Of a stretch of 64,000 nucleotides of DNA, positions 7,175 to 15,330 are shown piece after piece. This stretch comes from JANNPJ01 sp035474375 (GTDB taxonomy: Bacteria > Actinomycetota > Actinomycetes > Actinomycetales > Kineosporiaceae): NCBI GenBank assembly GCA_035474375.1, contig DATINJ010000167.1, positions 1 through 64,000 on the forward strand, given 5' to 3'. The position numbers and the translations under genes were made by a program. Under the pieces are notes generated by a model, which was not told the DNA's origin, made no database searches, and was given only the letters and a program-made list of their open reading frames with translations. The first letter of the stretch is position 1; every line of letters starts with the position of its first letter.

Positions 7175-8738
7175 TCTGACGGGGGGAGCAGGCGTGCTGG
7201 GGGTAGCCGTTGCTGGGCCGAATTCGTACAGCGTTGAGGCGGGGGCCCAGGTCGCGGCGGGCGGCGGCAACGCGGTCGATGTTGCGCTGGCCGCGATGTT
7301 TGCGGCGCTGGTCACCGAACCGTCGATCGCCTCGTTCGGGGGCGGAGCCTTCATCACGGTCGCGCCGCCCGGAGGTGATCCGGTGACCATCGACGGGTCC
7401 GTGGCGATGCCGGGAATCGGTCTGCCCAAGGAGGCTTTCGGGCAGGGGATGGAAGCGCTGTACCTGGACTACGGCGGTGGTACCCATCTGGATGTCGGGT
7501 ACGGGTCAGTGGCTGTCCCAGGCACTCTGCTCGCGCTCGAGCTGGCGCATCGCCGGTACGGCCGGGCTCCGTGGGCCGAAGTGGTTGAACTTGCAGCCGA
7601 GATGGCCCGTCGCGGCTTTCGGGTGGGGCGGGCGGCCGGTAACTACCTGGCATTTTCCGCAGGGCCGCTGTTCGGTCGGGATCAGGCGGCCCGCGAGGCG
7701 CTGACCGGCGAGAACGGTCAGCAGGTGACGACCGGCGACACGATGTGGATGCCGGAGCTGGGCGACTTCCTGGACCTAGTGATCAAGGAGGGCGCGGCGG
7801 CACTCCATCGCGGGGATGCCGGTCGGGAGCTGGTCGCCGAGATGGCCAGGCATGGCGGGTTGATCACCGCCGCCGATCTCGCCACGTATCAGCCGATCGT
7901 GCGGCGCTCGCTGCGGGCGCGAATCGGTGGATGGCAGTGGGCAACGAATCCGGCGCCGGCTGTTGGCGGGCCGGTGCTCGCCGCGATGCTGCAGTTGCTC
8001 GCGCCTAACGCGACTTCTGACCGGGTGGGGCTTGCTGAGCTGATCGCCGTCCAGCGGGCGGTGCTCTCGTATCGAGTACGGCACCTCGACATGGCCACCG
8101 ACCGGATCGCCGCGGCCGAGGAGATGCTCGCGGGGATCATGGACGGCGGTCCGGGGTGGCTCAGCGGGTCGCCGTCCACCGTGCAGGTGTCGTCGGTGGA
8201 CGGCGACGGGCTGGCCTGCTCGGTGACAGCCTCGTCCGGCTACGGGGCCGGAGTCAGTGCTCCGGGGACCGGGATCTGGCTGAACAACTGCCTGGGCGAG
8301 CGGGAGCTCAACCGCCTTGGCCCGCACGCGCTGACGCCGGGCGAGCGACTGGTTTCGAACATGGCGCCAACGGTGGGCCGGCATGACGACGGTCGGGTGC
8401 TCGCGATTGGGAGCCCGGGGGCCGATCGGATCGCGACCGCGGTACTCCAGGTGGTTCTCGCGCTGCTGGCAGGAGATCCGCTTACCCGGGCGATCGAGCT
8501 GCCTCGGGTGCACGTCAGCTGCGATGAGCGGGGCACTCCGACCGTCGTCGAGTACGAGGCCGACCTCGATGAGCAGGATGTGCTGAACGAGAGTCTCTCG
8601 GGGGGCTTGCCGTGGCGCCGACATCCGTCCGCTGCGATGTTCTTCGGTGGTGTCGCCGCAGCGCTGCGGGGTGCGGACGGGCGTCTGGAGGGTGCTGCGG
8701 ACGGGCGGCGCGAGGGTGCCGTCGCCGTCCTTGGTTGA
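7137..8738 (+). CDS. Gamma-glutamyltransferase-like Ntn hydrolase
   Basis: The 533-aa frame shows the GGT large-subunit features GGGNAVDVALAAMFAALV and TEPSIASFGGGAFITV, and the small-subunit stretch SAPGTGIWLNNCLGERELN. The expected autoprocessing Thr is Thr348 in PSTVQVSSVDGDG. The usual Thr-Thr-His that opens the small subunit is here Thr-Val-Gln, so the nucleophile is kept while its neighbours differ. There is no signal peptide, unlike secreted GGTs, so a cytosolic divergent member is likely. The substrate cannot be stated (glutathione, another gamma-glutamyl amide or a related amide). Start GTG 7137 or 7164; the surrounding 17-bp repeats make this unclear. The C-terminus ends in duplicated RLEGAADGRREGA. 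Confidence 0.8.
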   Translation: MNGAERGGTVNGSLTGGAGVLGVAVAGPNSYSVEAGAQVAAGGGNAVDVALAAMFAALVTEPSIASFGGGAFITVAPPGGDPVTIDGSVAMPGIGLPKEAFGQGMEALYLDYGGGTHLDVGYGSVAVPGTLLALELAHRRYGRAPWAEVVELAAEMARRGFRVGRAAGNYLAFSAGPLFGRDQAAREALTGENGQQVTTGDTMWMPELGDFLDLVIKEGAAALHRGDAGRELVAEMARHGGLITAADLATYQPIVRRSLRARIGGWQWATNPAPAVGGPVLAAMLQLLAPNATSDRVGLAELIAVQRAVLSYRVRHLDMATDRIAAAEEMLAGIMDGGPGWLSGSPSTVQVSSVDGDGLACSVTASSGYGAGVSAPGTGIWLNNCLGERELNRLGPHALTPGERLVSNMAPTVGRHDDGRVLAIGSPGADRIATAVLQVVLALLAGDPLTRAIELPRVHVSCDERGTPTVVEYEADLDEQDVLNESLSGGLPWRRHPSAAMFFGGVAAALRGADGRLEGAADGRREGAVAVLG

Positions 8739-8785
8739 GCGCCGTCCTTGGTTGAGCTGCCTTGGTTGAGCTGCCTTGGTTGAGC
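8729..8785 (+). repeat. Four direct copies of CCTTGGTTGAGC at the ggt stop codon
   Basis: Copies start at 8729, 8747, 8760 and 8774. The first holds the ggt stop codon (TGA 8736-8738); the others lie just downstream, before the convergent small gene. The array looks like slippage or duplication of the gene end. It has no hairpin character. Confidence 0.85.
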
Positions 8786-8790
8786 GTTTC

Positions 8791-8982
8791 TCAGTGGGTG
8801 GTGACGGGGGTCCGGTGCCGCGGGCTGCGCTGGGCGGGAACCTGGCTGACGGGGCCGGCCGGCTTCGGAGCCGATCCAACGCGGTTGAGCACCAGGTTGG
8901 CGAGGACGATCAAAACCGTGCTGGTCAAGAGCGTCGCGCCAATGACGGTGAGCATCTGGGCAAGAGTCGGAACGCTGAGCAT
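8791..8982 (-). CDS. Small single-pass membrane protein, 63 aa
   Basis: I place the start at the ATG at 8982 because AAGGAG lies 6 bp ahead; a longer in-frame option starts 48 bp upstream and contains that site as coding. Residues 8-32 form one hydrophobic helix (MLTVIGATLLTSTVLIVLAN), followed by a Pro/Arg-rich, basic C-terminal tail of about 30 residues. The family is unrecognised. It converges on the ggt-like gene and diverges from leuB across about 220 bp. Confidence 0.6.
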   Translation of the reverse strand: MLSVPTLAQMLTVIGATLLTSTVLIVLANLVLNRVGSAPKPAGPVSQVPAQRSPRHRTPVTTH

Positions 8983-9188
8983 CGGGTGCTCCTTCATGAG
9001 AGTGAGTCGGCAGTGGATCTGCGACTGCAACTATGACAACGCACATTGGTAAGGTTTGCTACCGCAGCAGTCGGTGAGCCTGATCACGGAGGGGTGACGG
9101 GTACCACTCGGGCCGGTTTCGGGTCTTCTCGCCCGTCTTCGGCGTCTCGCTATTTGGGATGAGGGGATCGGCATCCGGACGACGTGAC

Positions 9189-9201
9189 TAGAATCGTGCT
9201 C
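9189..9201 (+). promoter_or_regulatory. -10 box for a leaderless leuB transcript
   Basis: TAGAAT (9189-9194) lies 7 bp ahead of the leuB ATG at 9202 and no ribosome binding site is present, so transcription probably begins at the A of the ATG. No good -35 is seen. Confidence 0.6.
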
Positions 9202-10281
9202 ATGACCACGTCGAACTCACCGCGTGCCATCCGGCTGGCCGTCATCCCTGGTGACGGGATCGGTCCTGAGGTGGTAGCCGAGGGCCTGCAGGTCCTGCGT
9301 GCTGCGGCGGGTTCCGAAGCGGTCATCGAAACCACCGAGTACGACCTCGGTGCTCGCCGGTGGCACGCCACTGGCGAGACGCTCCCCGACTCCGTGCTCG
9401 CCGAGATCCGGCAGCACGACGTGATCCTGCTCGGTGCCATCGGTGATCCCGGTGTGCCGAGTGGAGTGCTGGAGCGGGGGCTCCTGCTGCGCCTGCGGTT
9501 CGAACTGGACCACTACATCAACCTCAGGCCGGCGCGGTTGTACCCGGGCGTCACCTCGCCGCTCGCCCCGCACGTCATCGGTGATCGTGAACTCGACTTC
9601 GTCGTGGTCCGCGAGGGCACCGAAGGGCCGTACGTGGGCAACGGTGGCGCGGTGCGCACGGGTACCCCGCACGAGATCGCCACCGAAGTCAGTATCAACA
9701 CCGCCTACGGCGTCGAGCGGGTGGTTCGGGATGCGTTCGCCCGGGCCTCGAACCGGCCCCGCCGCAAGCTCACCCTGCTGCACAAGCACAACGTGCTCAC
9801 CCACGCCGGCCATCTCTGGCGGCGCACGGTCGAGCGGGTCAACGCTGACTTCCCCGAAGTCACGGCGGACTACCTGCATGTCGATGCGGCGACCATTTTC
9901 CTGGTCCAGGACCCGACCCGGTTCGACGTCATCGTCACCGACAACCTGTTCGGCGACATCGTCACCGACCTGGCCGCGGCTATCGCCGGCGGAATCGGTC
10001 TGGCGGCGTCCGGAAATATCAACCCGGACCGGACTGTCCCGAGCATGTTCGAACCGGTGCACGGCTCCGCCCCGGACATCGCCGGTCAGCAGAAGGCGGA
10101 CCCCACCGCCACCGTGCTCTCCATCGCCATGCTGTTGGAACACATCGGCCTGGACAAGGCGGCCCAGCGAGTCGAGCAGGCGGTCGCTGCCGACCTGCTT
10201 TCGCGGGCCACTGGCGACCAGCGAGTACCCAGGTCGACAGCGCAGATCGGTGAGGCAATCGCCTCCCGACTGAGCGACTGA
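9202..10281 (+). CDS. leuB: 3-isopropylmalate dehydrogenase
   Basis: LeuB oxidises and decarboxylates 3-isopropylmalate to 2-oxoisocaproate in leucine synthesis. The 359-aa protein begins MTTSNSPRAIRLAVIPGDG. Family marks are IPGDGIGPEVVAEG, LLLRLRFELDHYINLRPARL (substrate Arg residues), VVREGTEGPYVGNGG and TDNLFGDIVTDLAA (metal Asp residues). The NAD-binding loop is FEPVHGSAPDIAGQ. An 18-bp longer GTG start is possible, but the TAGAAT box would then be coding; the ATG at 9202 is preferred. ilvE follows 114 bp downstream with its own ribosome binding site. Confidence 0.95.
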   Translation: MTTSNSPRAIRLAVIPGDGIGPEVVAEGLQVLRAAAGSEAVIETTEYDLGARRWHATGETLPDSVLAEIRQHDVILLGAIGDPGVPSGVLERGLLLRLRFELDHYINLRPARLYPGVTSPLAPHVIGDRELDFVVVREGTEGPYVGNGGAVRTGTPHEIATEVSINTAYGVERVVRDAFARASNRPRRKLTLLHKHNVLTHAGHLWRRTVERVNADFPEVTADYLHVDAATIFLVQDPTRFDVIVTDNLFGDIVTDLAAAIAGGIGLAASGNINPDRTVPSMFEPVHGSAPDIAGQQKADPTATVLSIAMLLEHIGLDKAAQRVEQAVAADLLSRATGDQRVPRSTAQIGEAIASRLSD

Positions 10282-10395
10282 CGGCGTCTCGCCCGGTTCA
10301 TACCGCGGCTCGACCCGCTGTCGTTCGTTGCGCTGATACGGTCCCCAACAGAGCCCGTACCGGTGGATCGACCGGTGACGTCAGGGAGTATCGCG

Positions 10396-11502
10396 ATGAC
10401 CGCCCAGCCAAGCACGAACCAACTCAACTTCAACATCACCCAGAACCCGAACCCGATCTCGGTCGAACGCCGGAGCGAGATCTTCGCTGCGCCCGGGTTC
10501 GGCAAGTACTTCACCGACCACATGGTGACGATCACCTGGTCCGAGGGCGTCGGTTGGCATGACGCCGAGGTGATCCCGTACGGCCCGATCGCGATGGATC
10601 CGGCCGCCGCCGTGCTGCACTACGCGCAGGAGATTTTCGAAGGGCTGAAGGCCTTCCGGCACGCCGATGGCTCGGTCTGGGCCTTCCGGCCCGAGGCCAA
10701 CGGAGCCCGGCTGGCCAAGTCCGCCCGTCGGCTCGCGCTGCCGGAACTGTCGGTCGAGGACTTCCTTGCCTCGATCGAGGTGCTGGTGCGCACCGACGTC
10801 GACTGGGTTCCCTCCGGTGGCGAGGCCAGCATGTACCTGCGGCCGTTCATGTACGCGTCGGAGGTCTTCCTCGGAGTGCGCCCGTCGGCCGAGGTGAAGT
10901 ACATGGTGATCGCCTCGCCGGTCGGGTCCTACTTCAGCGGCGGGATCAAGCCAGTGTCGATCTGGCTGTCCACCCAGTACACCCGGGCCGCCCCGGGCGG
11001 CACCGGCGCGGCCAAGTGCGGCGGCAACTACGCCGCCAGCCTGGCCCCGATGGTGGAGGCGTCTGAGCGCGGCTGCCAGCAGGTCTGTTTCCTGGACGCG
11101 GCCGAGCAGCGCTGGGTCGAGGAACTCGGCGGGATGAACCTGTACTTCGTGCACGCCGACGGCAAACTCGTCACCCCGGAGCTGACCGGCACGATCCTGG
11201 AGGGCGTCACCCGCTCCTCGATCATGGAATTGGCCAAGGAACTCGGGCTGGAGGTCGAGGAGCGCAAGGTCTCGATCGACGACTGGCGGGATGGCGTCGC
11301 CTCCGGCCAGATCACCGAGGTTTTCGCCTGCGGTACGGCGGCGGTGATCACCCCGGTCGGGCAGTTGGTCTGGGACGGCGGGTCCGTCGGTGACCCGGAT
11401 GCCGAGCCTGGGGAGATCACGATGAAGATCCGCCAGGTGCTGGTCGACATCCAGTACGGCCGGGCACCGGATACCCACGGTTGGATGCGTCGCCTGGCCT
11501 GA
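10396..11502 (+). CDS. ilvE: Branched-chain amino acid aminotransferase
   Basis: IlvE makes the last transamination for Val, Leu and Ile with PLP and glutamate. The 368-aa protein is the fold-type IV, mycobacterial-type form. The PLP lysine lies in GAAKCGGNYAASL (about residue 206). Other marks are QEIFEGLKAFRHADGS, YLRPFMYASE, EELGGMNLYF and EVFACGTAAVITPVG. The ATG at 10396 has GGGAG 9 bp ahead; an in-frame GTG at 10363 would add 11 residues. A rhomboid-like gene follows after 29 bp and may be co-transcribed. Confidence 0.96.
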   Translation: MTAQPSTNQLNFNITQNPNPISVERRSEIFAAPGFGKYFTDHMVTITWSEGVGWHDAEVIPYGPIAMDPAAAVLHYAQEIFEGLKAFRHADGSVWAFRPEANGARLAKSARRLALPELSVEDFLASIEVLVRTDVDWVPSGGEASMYLRPFMYASEVFLGVRPSAEVKYMVIASPVGSYFSGGIKPVSIWLSTQYTRAAPGGTGAAKCGGNYAASLAPMVEASERGCQQVCFLDAAEQRWVEELGGMNLYFVHADGKLVTPELTGTILEGVTRSSIMELAKELGLEVEERKVSIDDWRDGVASGQITEVFACGTAAVITPVGQLVWDGGSVGDPDAEPGEITMKIRQVLVDIQYGRAPDTHGWMRRLA

Positions 11503-11531
11503 CCCGATGAGCGGCTGAGCTGGTGTGAAGG

Positions 11532-12200
11532 ATGAGCACCTCGGGTGGGACTTGGGTGAACGCGCTGCTTTTCGCGGCGTCCATCATCCTGGCCGTCCAG
11601 GTCGGGGCTGCTCTGCTGGGCGGGCGTCGTCCCACCGTGACGGCGACGGCAGTCGGACTGTGGCTGTTGGTCGCCGTCCCCTCGGTGTTGCAGTTCCCGT
11701 TCCCGGTGCTGCTCACCTCGCTGCGCCGGGATCCGAACCTGATCCGCCACCAGGGTCAGATCTGGCGGGTGCTGACCTCGGTGGTGGTGCAGGACGGCGG
11801 TGTGCCCGGCACCGTGTTCAACCTTGTGATCCTGGCAGTGGTGGCGGGTTTCGCGGTGGCGGTCTGGGGGTCGGTGCTGGCCCCGATCTGCTTTCTCCTG
11901 GCCCACCTGGTCTTCAACACAGCGGCGGTGTTCCTGTCCCCGGACGTCGGGGCCGGGAACTCCGGCGCGACCCTCGGCCTGGGTGCGTCGATGGCAGCAC
12001 TGGCGGTGCTCAGCCGATCCGAGACCGCGCTGCGGTGGCGGGCCCTCGGCGTCCTCGGGGTGGGCATCGCCCTGGCGGCGATCGGTGACGCACACGGGAT
12101 TGCCGTGCTCGGCGGGCTGATTATCGGGGCGCTGATGGCGTCGGCCACCGGCAGGGCAGGGAATCTGTGGCAGACTCGTGGTCATCATGTACCGGGCTGA
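11532..12200 (+). CDS. Rhomboid-family intramembrane serine protease
   Basis: This 222-aa membrane protein has about six hydrophobic helices. Rhomboid marks are WR at residues 78-79 in the L1 loop, the serine motif GNSGA (Ser144), and a later-helix histidine in GDAHG (His188) followed by GGLIIGA. Both members of the Ser/His dyad are present, so proteolysis is plausible; substrates are unknown. Its 3' end overlaps the cimA leader peptide frame (12187-12234). It may read through from ilvE. The ribosome binding site is weak (AAGG abutting the ATG). Confidence 0.8.
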   Translation: MSTSGGTWVNALLFAASIILAVQVGAALLGGRRPTVTATAVGLWLLVAVPSVLQFPFPVLLTSLRRDPNLIRHQGQIWRVLTSVVVQDGGVPGTVFNLVILAVVAGFAVAVWGSVLAPICFLLAHLVFNTAAVFLSPDVGAGNSGATLGLGASMAALAVLSRSETALRWRALGVLGVGIALAAIGDAHGIAVLGGLIIGALMASATGRAGNLWQTRGHHVPG

Positions 12201-12234
12201 GATCATTATCGGCTGGCACGTCGGCACCGTCTGA
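12187..12234 (+). CDS. Leader peptide of the cimA attenuator (15 aa, Ile-Ile-Ile)
   Basis: The frame reads MYRAEIIIGWHVGTV and stops at the base of the downstream hairpins. Three consecutive Ile codons (ATC ATT ATC, 12202-12210) are unusual in so short a frame and match the product pathway of cimA. A GTG at 12178 in the same frame would add Val-Ile to the N-terminus. There is no strong ribosome binding site. It overlaps the end of the rhomboid gene in another frame. It is judged by context; translation is not proved. Confidence 0.65.
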   Translation: MYRAEIIIGWHVGTV

Positions 12235-12298
12235 GGTCGCTTCACCCTCAGCACCGCCGACGTGCAGACCTCTCGCGACCAGCGAGGGGTCATTTTTT
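12216..12298 (+). promoter_or_regulatory. Isoleucine-responsive transcription attenuator of cimA
   Basis: Two alternative folds are seen. Fold A pairs GCACGTCGGC (12216-12225) with GCCGACGTGC (12256-12265), with CTGAGG/CCTCAG (12231-12236/12246-12251) nested inside. Fold B pairs GAGGTC (12233-12238), at the leader stop codon, with GACCTC (12267-12272), the 5' arm of the terminator. A ribosome stalled at the Ile codons or released at the stop would shift the balance. Ribosome-mediated attenuation of ilv, leu and trp genes is known in actinobacteria; its use for cimA is my inference. Confidence 0.7.
12267..12298 (+). terminator. Attenuator terminator upstream of cimA
   Basis: GACCTCTCGC (12267-12276) pairs with GCGAGGGGTC (12282-12291), ten pairs with one G-U, loop GACCA, followed by A and six T residues. 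It ends 28 bp before the cimA start, so it must be read through for cimA expression. Confidence 0.85.
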
Positions 12299-12326
12299 AT
12301 GCAGGAATTTCATGCAGGAGAGCGAA

Positions 12327-13919
12327 ATGCCGGAACCGACGCTATTTCAGGTGTACGACACGACGCTGCGCGATGGTGCGCAGCAGGAAGGGCTGAGCCT
12401 GTCCGTCCAGGACAAGCTGGTGATCGCCGGGCATCTCGACGATCTCGGTGTCGGATTCATCGAAGGCGGCTGGCCGGGCGCGATTCCGAAAGACACCGAG
12501 TTCTTCCGCCGGGCCGCGACCGACCTGACGCTCAAACAGGCCACTCTGGCGGCGTTCGGCGCTACTCGAAAGGCCGGTACGGCGGTCCACCAGGACCCGC
12601 AGGTACAGGCTCTCGTCGATTCGCTGGCCCCGGTGGTGACGCTGGTTGCGAAGAGCGACATCCGGCACGTGGAGCGGGCATTGCGCACCACTCCGGCAGA
12701 GAACTTGCGCATGATCACGGACACCGTCGAGTATCTGCGCGAGCAGGGTCGCCGGGTGTTTCTTGATGCCGAGCACTTCTTCGACGGGTACCGCTTCGAC
12801 CCGGCCTATGCGCTCGAGGTCGTCCGGGCGGCGATCGGCGCCGGCGCCGAGGTGGTGGCCTTGTGCGACACCAACGGTGGGATGCTGCCGAACCAGGTGG
12901 CGGACGTGGTGCACGCCGTCCGAGCCGCCTCCGGTGCCGCGCTCGGCATCCATTGCCACAACGACACCGGTTGCGCAGTGGCGAATTCGCTGGCCGCGGT
13001 GGACGCCGGTGCGATCCAGGTGCAGGGAACGCTGAACGGGTACGGCGAGCGGACCGGCAACGCCGACCTGATCACCATCCTCGCCGACCTCGAGCTGAAG
13101 CGTGATCAGCTGGTATTGCCGCCCGGGAGGCTGCGAGAAGCCACCCGGATCGCCCACGCCGTCAACGAGATCGCCAACGTGACGCCGTACTCGCGGCAGC
13201 CGTACGTCGGTTCCTCAGCGTTCGCGCACAAGGCCGGCTTGCACGCCAGCGCGATCAAGGTCGACCCCGATCTCTATCAGCACACGGATCCGGCTGGGGT
13301 CGGTAACGACATGCGGATGCTGATCTCGGACATGGCCGGGCGGGCCTCGATCGAGCTGAAGGGCAAGGAACTCGGCTTCGATCTGTCCGGCGACCGGGAG
13401 CGGCTCGGGCGGGTCGCGGACCGGGTGAAGGAGATGGAGGCGCAGGGGTACACCTTTGAGGCGGCCGACGCCTCGTTCGCGCTGCTGCTGCACGAGGAGG
13501 TTTACGGGTTCCGGCCCAGCTACTGTGACGTCGAAAGCTGGCGGGTGATTACCGAATCCCGGCCCGGGACGGCGGAGGCAGTATCCGAGGCCACTGTGAA
13601 GCTGGTCGCCGGTGGTCAGCGGCAACTCGCGACGGCCGAGGGAAATGGCCCGGTCAGCGCGCTCGACCATGCCCTGCGTACCGCGCTGCTGCCGGTCTAT
13701 CCGGAGCTGGAGCGAATCAAGCTCTCCGACTACAAGGTCCGGATCGTGGACGCCGCGACCGGCACCGACGCCGTCACTCGGGTGCTGATCGAAACCAGCG
13801 GTGCCTCCACTGTCTGGGAGACGGTCGGCGTCGGTGCCAACATCGTCGAGGCATCGTGGGCGGCGCTCCTCGACGGCCTGACCTACGGCCTGCTCGCGCT
13901 CAATGTTCCGCGGCGGTAA
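12327..13919 (+). CDS. cimA: (R)-citramalate synthase
   Basis: CimA condenses pyruvate with acetyl-CoA to citramalate, a threonine-independent route to 2-oxobutyrate for isoleucine. The 530-aa protein has a TIM-barrel catalytic domain (YDTTLRDGAQQEGLSLS; metal-binding GIHCHNDTG; NGYGERTGNADL). A linker and LeuA-type allosteric domain (about 395-525, LSDYKVRIVDAATGTDAVTRVLIE) follow. The motif FIEGGWPGAIPKDTEFF separates citramalate synthases of this type from LeuA. The ATG at 12327 has AGGAG at 6 bp; an in-frame ATG at 12312 is less likely. The upstream attenuator with Ile codons supports the isoleucine role. The last 20 bp overlap a convergent gene. Confidence 0.92.
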   Translation: MPEPTLFQVYDTTLRDGAQQEGLSLSVQDKLVIAGHLDDLGVGFIEGGWPGAIPKDTEFFRRAATDLTLKQATLAAFGATRKAGTAVHQDPQVQALVDSLAPVVTLVAKSDIRHVERALRTTPAENLRMITDTVEYLREQGRRVFLDAEHFFDGYRFDPAYALEVVRAAIGAGAEVVALCDTNGGMLPNQVADVVHAVRAASGAALGIHCHNDTGCAVANSLAAVDAGAIQVQGTLNGYGERTGNADLITILADLELKRDQLVLPPGRLREATRIAHAVNEIANVTPYSRQPYVGSSAFAHKAGLHASAIKVDPDLYQHTDPAGVGNDMRMLISDMAGRASIELKGKELGFDLSGDRERLGRVADRVKEMEAQGYTFEAADASFALLLHEEVYGFRPSYCDVESWRVITESRPGTAEAVSEATVKLVAGGQRQLATAEGNGPVSALDHALRTALLPVYPELERIKLSDYKVRIVDAATGTDAVTRVLIETSGASTVWETVGVGANIVEASWAALLDGLTYGLLALNVPRR

Positions 13920-14934
13920 CCGTGAGCGGGATGATCGCGTAGCTGGCGGTGGCCGGATCGGCAACCCCGAAGCGGGCATTCACCGCCCAGAGCGTGCGGC
14001 CGACCAAGGTGGCGGTGGACGGCACGTCCAGGGCCGGTGAGGTCAGCGGATCGGTCCAGGTCGCCGTCCATCCGGCCGCGTTGCGGCAGAGTTTCAGCAC
14101 GGAGACCTCCTGCTGACCGCTGCCGCGCACCACGTACAGGATGCGTCCGGAACGTTCGAGGCCGTCGCCGCCGGTGATCCCCGGCCCGCCTGCTGGCCCG
14201 CCGGTCACTGGGATCGCGGCGGCCACGCCGGTTTCGGGGTCGACCTGCCAGAGGCCACCGGCGGTGCTGTGATCCAGGACCAGTGAGCCGTCCGGCAGCG
14301 TGCGAATCCCGTTCGCCCGGTTGCCTGCCTCCGGGGTCGGCCAGGCGCCAGTGAGCGGTAGCTGGGTCTGCTCGCCGGCGGGTCGGCCATGGCGGTCGAG
14401 CGGCACTCGGGTCAGCCGGTCCACCCGGGAATCGGTGATCCAGAGCGCCTTCCGGGTGATCACCAGATCGTTCAGGAACACCGCGTCGGGGACGACGATT
14501 CGCTGCTGGAGCGTGCCGGTCCGAGCATCTACGGCGAGCACGATCCCGGTGCTGTCGTCCTGACCGACGACCCAGAGCAGGCCGGATCGCGGGTCCCACT
14601 GCATCCCGCGCAGGGCTCGGCCGGTTACTCCGGCCAGCAGTTGGCGCCCGGTGCCGCGGCTCAGATCGCCGGTCCAGATCCGGCCGTCTGCCAGGGAACC
14701 GGTGTAGTAGGTGTCGCCGGGGCCGGAAGTCACCCCCTCCGGGCGGAACCCAGTGGGTAGCGCCACTGGCTCGGCCTGCGCGGTTGTGGAGTGCGCGATG
14801 GCGGAATGTGCGTCCGTGGTGTGCGCGACTGCGGTGCTGGGGAGGATGGTACTTATCAGGACGAGGCCGGTGCCGGCGATGCCAAGGCGGCTCCTGAGGG
14901 CTGGAACTCGGCTGGGGGCTGAGGTTCGGCTCAT
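13900..14934 (-). CDS. Secreted beta-propeller (SMP-30/NHL-like) protein
   Basis: This 344-aa protein has an N-terminal signal peptide (residues about 17-37, LGIAGTGLVLISTILPSTAVA) and then repeated propeller-like blades (GLLWVVGQDDSTG, KALWITDSRVDRL, GSLVLDHSTAGGLWQVD, GRILYVVRGSG, RTLWAVNARFG). It resembles the SMP-30/gluconolactonase-like group of actinobacterial secreted proteins. No catalytic residues can be named with confidence. The start codon ATG lies at 14934. Its stop lies inside the end of cimA (20-bp convergent overlap). It diverges from the XRE gene across about 135 bp. Confidence 0.75.
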   Translation of the reverse strand: MSRTSAPSRVPALRSRLGIAGTGLVLISTILPSTAVAHTTDAHSAIAHSTTAQAEPVALPTGFRPEGVTSGPGDTYYTGSLADGRIWTGDLSRGTGRQLLAGVTGRALRGMQWDPRSGLLWVVGQDDSTGIVLAVDARTGTLQQRIVVPDAVFLNDLVITRKALWITDSRVDRLTRVPLDRHGRPAGEQTQLPLTGAWPTPEAGNRANGIRTLPDGSLVLDHSTAGGLWQVDPETGVAAAIPVTGGPAGGPGITGGDGLERSGRILYVVRGSGQQEVSVLKLCRNAAGWTATWTDPLTSPALDVPSTATLVGRTLWAVNARFGVADPATASYAIIPLTVTAAEH

Positions 14935-15026
14935 GGGAAAGCCTTACCTGGCCTGGCGGCCCGGCGCGACTCGACCCAGGGCGACCCAGTGGTTGACTCG
15001 CTACGGGTTGGGTGACTTTGGAAGAC

Positions 15027-15069
15027 AAGTTTTCTTGACTTTGTGACAAGAAAACTTTACTTTTTACCC
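15027..15069 (+). promoter_or_regulatory. Promoter with overlapping operator for the XRE gene
   Basis: TTGACT (15035-15040), a 17-bp spacer and TACTTT (15058-15063) form a good sigma-70-type promoter. Six bases later comes the GTG at 15070, so the message is probably leaderless. A perfect 11-bp inverted repeat AAGTTTTCTTG/CAAGAAAACTT (15027-15037/15047-15057) covers the -35 and spacer, the expected place for a repressor. The local AT richness contrasts with the surroundings. Confidence 0.75.
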
Positions 15070-15330
15070 GTGGGAAGATCACCAACAACGGACGTCGAGT
15101 CGAATCGGGTGCGCCAGGTGCGCGTCGGGTCCGGGCTGACCCAAGCGCAGTTGGCGGAAGCGGTCGGCGTCAGCCGGCAGACCGTGAACGCGCTGGAGGC
15201 CGGGAATTACGCGCCGTCGGTCTATCTCGCGCTACGAGTAGCCGCCGTACTGGCCACGACAGTAGAAGAACTTTTCACGGTCGGGCCAACCACCGATCCC
15301 AACAACGCGCACACCCCGGAGGAACGATGA
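15070..15330 (+). CDS. XRE-family small transcriptional regulator
   Basis: This 86-aa protein is nearly all HTH: VRVGSGLTQAQLAEAVGVSR is followed by QTVNALEAGNYAPSVYLALRV and the family ending TTVEELFTV. The start is set at GTG 15070 because the promoter places the transcript start there; GTG 15043 would lie inside the operator. The next gene overlaps it by 4 bp (ATGA). Small XRE regulators paired with a multi-pass membrane protein are common; autorepression is inferred from the operator. Confidence 0.85.
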   Translation: MGRSPTTDVESNRVRQVRVGSGLTQAQLAEAVGVSRQTVNALEAGNYAPSVYLALRVAAVLATTVEELFTVGPTTDPNNAHTPEER

